From Vibrio panuliri (lineage in GTDB: Bacteria > Pseudomonadota > Gammaproteobacteria > Enterobacterales > Vibrionaceae): DNA of 64,000 bases. The notes under the pieces were generated by a model that saw nothing but the letters and a program-made list of their open reading frames with translations, did not search any database and was not told where the DNA came from. The stretch spans positions 310,001-374,000 of the forward strand of contig NZ_AP019654.1 in NCBI RefSeq assembly GCF_009938205.1, read 5' to 3'. Of this stretch, positions 61,910 through 64,000 are shown piece by piece. The translations under genes and the position numbers were made by a program. Numbering within the stretch: the stretch's first letter is position 1; the number at the start of each line of letters is the position of its first letter.

Positions 61910-61950
61910 AAGTTGCCCTTGTGTTTAAACAGCATTGAGTGAGCTGATTA

Positions 61951-62769
61951 TTAAAATAGTTTTTCCATTTCTTCTGCACGAATTACCGCAGCCTGCATGG
62001 CTTTTGCCACGATATCGGCCAACTGGTGTTCATTAAAGGTGCGAATCGCTTCAGCGGTGGTGCCTCCTTTCGAGGTCACTTGCTCACGTAAAGTTGAAAG
62101 CTCAGTTTCTGGGTTTGCGATAACCATTTCCGCAGCACCTAAAGCCGATTGTTGCACCAATAAACGTGCGGTTTTTGCATCAAATCCTTGTTGGATTGCT
62201 TCAGCCTGCATGGCTTCCATAAACAGGAAGAAATATGCAGGTGCGCTGCCAGCAGCTGCAATCACGTTGTTGATCCCAGACTCCTGCTCAACCCAGCATA
62301 CTTTCCCTACCGCACTCATTAAGTCAGCGGCAAATTGCTTATCTGTTGAGCCAATGCTGTCTGGTGCGTAAAGACCACTCATTCCCTTGCTTACTAGGGC
62401 TGGAGTATTTGGCATTACGCGAACGAGGTTTAACTTAGCGGCAAACATCTGATTTAGACGTTCTGCACTGATTCCTGCAGCGATAGAGATTACTAGTTTA
62501 TTCTGGTAATCAATAGCCTGCATACCTTCAGCCACTAACGACATCAGTTGGGGTTTCACCGCTAATACGATGACGTCTGCACCATCTGCTGCCGCTTTGT
62601 TATCCGCATTGGTATTAATACCATATTGATCAGAGAGAAAATCACGTTGATCTTGATTCGGGTCAGTTGCGGTAATCAGCTCGGCTGGGTAGCCGCTAGC
62701 GAGCAGCCCTGCAATGATTGAACGCGCCATGTTACCAGCGCCGATAAATGTGATTTTCTTATGATCCAT
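61951..62769 (-). CDS. proC: Pyrroline-5-carboxylate reductase ProC
   Basis: ProC reduces pyrroline-5-carboxylate to proline with NAD(P)H, the last step of proline synthesis. The 272-residue protein has the N-terminal Rossmann motif ITFIGAGNMARSIIAGLL, the VLAVKPQ strand, the signature MPNTPALVSKGMSGLYA and the C-terminal helix block AAMVIANPETELSTLREQVTSKGGTTAEAI-like region (residues 210-240). It lies 22 bases after yggS. Confidence 0.96.
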   Translation of the reverse strand: MDHKKITFIGAGNMARSIIAGLLASGYPAELITATDPNQDQRDFLSDQYGINTNADNKAAADGADVIVLAVKPQLMSLVAEGMQAIDYQNKLVISIAAGISAERLNQMFAAKLNLVRVMPNTPALVSKGMSGLYAPDSIGSTDKQFAADLMSAVGKVCWVEQESGINNVIAAAGSAPAYFFLFMEAMQAEAIQQGFDAKTARLLVQQSALGAAEMVIANPETELSTLREQVTSKGGTTAEAIRTFNEHQLADIVAKAMQAAVIRAEEMEKLF

Positions 62770-62791
62770 GATGGCTTCCTACTGAATAATG

Positions 62792-63505
62792 TTATTTTTT
62801 GCTGTAGTCACGAGCACCGAAAATAGCGGTTCCGATTCGAACCATGGTGCTACCAGCTTCGATGGCGGCTTCCATATCGCCACTCATCCCCATTGAGAGG
62901 GTGTCTAATTGTTGCTCTGGGAGGCGTTCGCTCAGGCGCTGCTTTAAGTCAGCCAACTGGTTAAACGCATTTAGTTGTGATGCATAGTCTGGCACATTGG
63001 CAGGAATTGACATCAACCCTCTTAACGTGAGGTTAGGTAGGGACGAAATCAACTCTGCTAGTGCAAAAACTTGTTCTTCATCAATGCCAGATTTTGACTC
63101 TTCGCCACTGGTGTTGACTTGAATCAACACTTGTAGAGGTGGCATCTCAACTGGTCGTTGATCGCTAAGGCGCTGGGCGATCTTAGCGCGATCAATGGTA
63201 TGAACCCAAGCAAAATTCTCTGCAACCGGGCGAGTTTTATTGGATTGAATTGGGCCAATAAAGTGCCACTCAATCTCAAGCTCAGGATGATGAGCTGCAA
63301 AGTGTGCTATTTTGTCTACGCCTTCTTGGACGTAGTTTTCACCGAATGCAACTTGACCCGCTTGCGCCGCTTCGAGCACTGCTTGGTTTGGTTTGGTTTT
63401 ACTTACAGCAAGAAGTTGTACTGACTCTTGAGCACGACCACATTTTTGCTGTGCGCTTAAGATCTCCGAGGTGATCTGTTCAATATTTTGTTGAATACTA
63501 CTCAT
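62792..63505 (-). CDS. yggS: Pyridoxal-phosphate homeostasis protein YggS (PLPBP)
   Basis: YggS binds pyridoxal 5'-phosphate without known catalysis and keeps vitamin B6 and amino-acid pools balanced. The 237-residue protein is a single alanine-racemase-like TIM barrel with the PLP lysine in LLAVSKTKPN, then FGENYVQEG, WHFIGPIQSNK and LSMGMSGDMEAAIEAGSTMVRIGTAIFG. It leads the yggS-proC-yggT-yggU run and diverges from pilT. Confidence 0.96.
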   Translation of the reverse strand: MSSIQQNIEQITSEILSAQQKCGRAQESVQLLAVSKTKPNQAVLEAAQAGQVAFGENYVQEGVDKIAHFAAHHPELEIEWHFIGPIQSNKTRPVAENFAWVHTIDRAKIAQRLSDQRPVEMPPLQVLIQVNTSGEESKSGIDEEQVFALAELISSLPNLTLRGLMSIPANVPDYASQLNAFNQLADLKQRLSERLPEQQLDTLSMGMSGDMEAAIEAGSTMVRIGTAIFGARDYSKK

Positions 63506-63529
63506 ATCTAACTTTACTAAGGAATTTAA

Positions 63530-64000
63530 ATGGATATCGCTGAGTTACTGGACTTTAGTGTAAAACATAATGCGTCAGATCTACATCTTTCTGCAGGTGT
63601 TTCTCCAATGGTGCGTATTGACGGTGAGGTCAGAAAGCTGAGCGTACCTGAGTTTAGCCATGCTGACGTCCACCGTTTGGTGTTTGAGATTATGAACGAT
63701 GCGCAGCGCAGTGAATTTGAGGAGCGTCTCGAAGTCGACTTTTCATTTGAATTACCTGATGTCGGTCGTTTTCGCGTCAATGCGTTTAATCAGGCGCGGG
63801 GGTGTGCAGCGGTATTTCGTACCATTCCTACGACGATTCCTACCTTAGAGCAACTTGAAGCACCGCAGATATTTGAAAAAATCGCCAATATTGAAAAAGG
63901 TTTAGTACTGGTGACGGGACCGACAGGTTCCGGTAAGTCAACCACACTTGCGGCGATGGTGGATTACATCAATCGTAATCACAACAAACACATTTTAACT
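63530..64000 (+). CDS. pilT: Type IV pilus retraction ATPase PilT, 5' part only
   Basis: PilT is the cytoplasmic hexameric ATPase that pulls type IV pili back, powering twitching and DNA uptake. The 157 residues in the window start MDIAELLDFSVKHNASDLHLSAG, with the N-terminal PAS-like domain (FELPDVGRFRVNAFNQARG) and the Walker A GPTGSGKST at residues 130-138; the rest lies beyond the window. The ATG at 63530 has an AAGGAA site upstream. The gene is divergent from yggS, a conserved arrangement. PilU may follow outside the window. Confidence 0.95.
   Translation, partial: MDIAELLDFSVKHNASDLHLSAGVSPMVRIDGEVRKLSVPEFSHADVHRLVFEIMNDAQRSEFEERLEVDFSFELPDVGRFRVNAFNQARGCAAVFRTIPTTIPTLEQLEAPQIFEKIANIEKGLVLVTGPTGSGKSTTLAAMVDYINRNHNKHILT

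Overview
The window comes from a gammaproteobacterium of the family Vibrionaceae, most likely a Vibrio large chromosome. The evidence is vibrio-type rRNA genes, proteins close to those of Vibrio cholerae, and gene orders shared by vibrios and enterobacteria (zur-dusA-pspG, cysJIH, npr-to-yrbG, mlaFEDCB-ibaG-murA, mutY-yggX-mltC, yggS-yggT-yggU-rdgB-hemW). I cannot name the species. Almost everything is core genome: I see no prophage, integron, insertion sequence, CRISPR array or defence island.

Layout. 1-3156: end of a sulfate-activation operon (cysN 3' part, an SLC13 permease with RCK_C domains, cysC). 3157-3497: gene-free stretch with degenerate repeats and a terminator. 3498-4435: a stand-alone CheX-like gene and zur on the minus strand. 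4691-6507: dusA, pspG behind a clear sigma-54 promoter, and an unknown small gene. 6704-11065: cysJIH. Together with cysN/cysC this covers nearly all the steps from sulfate to sulfide.

11107-27733: three complete rRNA operons head to tail on the plus strand, each with its own promoter and boxA leader. Their 16S-23S spacers differ: no tRNA, tRNA-Glu, and tRNA-Ile plus tRNA-Ala. tRNA-Asp and a strong terminator close the third. The copies differ both by plausible real polymorphisms, including a covarying 23S helix, and by homopolymer indels in conserved positions that look like sequencing errors.

27734-36193: a short tRNA-Asp-like remnant, a doubtful small gene, a DedA protein, a CPA1 antiporter, metH behind tandem met boxes, and mgtE. 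36194-43886 (minus strand): npr, rapZ, ptsN, hpf, rpoN, lptB, lptA, lptC, kdsC, kdsD and yrbG, linking nitrogen-PTS/sigma-54 control with Kdo synthesis and LPS export. Diverging from it, 44121-48681: mlaFEDCB (phospholipid retrieval to the inner membrane), ibaG and murA, so most of this 12 kb concerns building the envelope. plsC and a lipoprotein serine hydrolase follow.

50779-53932: two minus-strand tRNA clusters (Phe, Thr and Asn genes in several copies) on either side of a chemoreceptor gene. 54037-64000: mltC, yggX, mutY; trmB and a glutaminase; then the minus-strand group hemW, rdgB, a DUF4426 gene, yggU, yggT, proC, yggS; and the 5' part of pilT running off the end.

I did not find a convincing new multi-gene system. 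The points most worth checking are the differences between the rRNA copies, the compensated acceptor-stem variant of tRNA-Phe, the tRNA-Asp tail duplication, and the unexplained stretch at 3157-3450.
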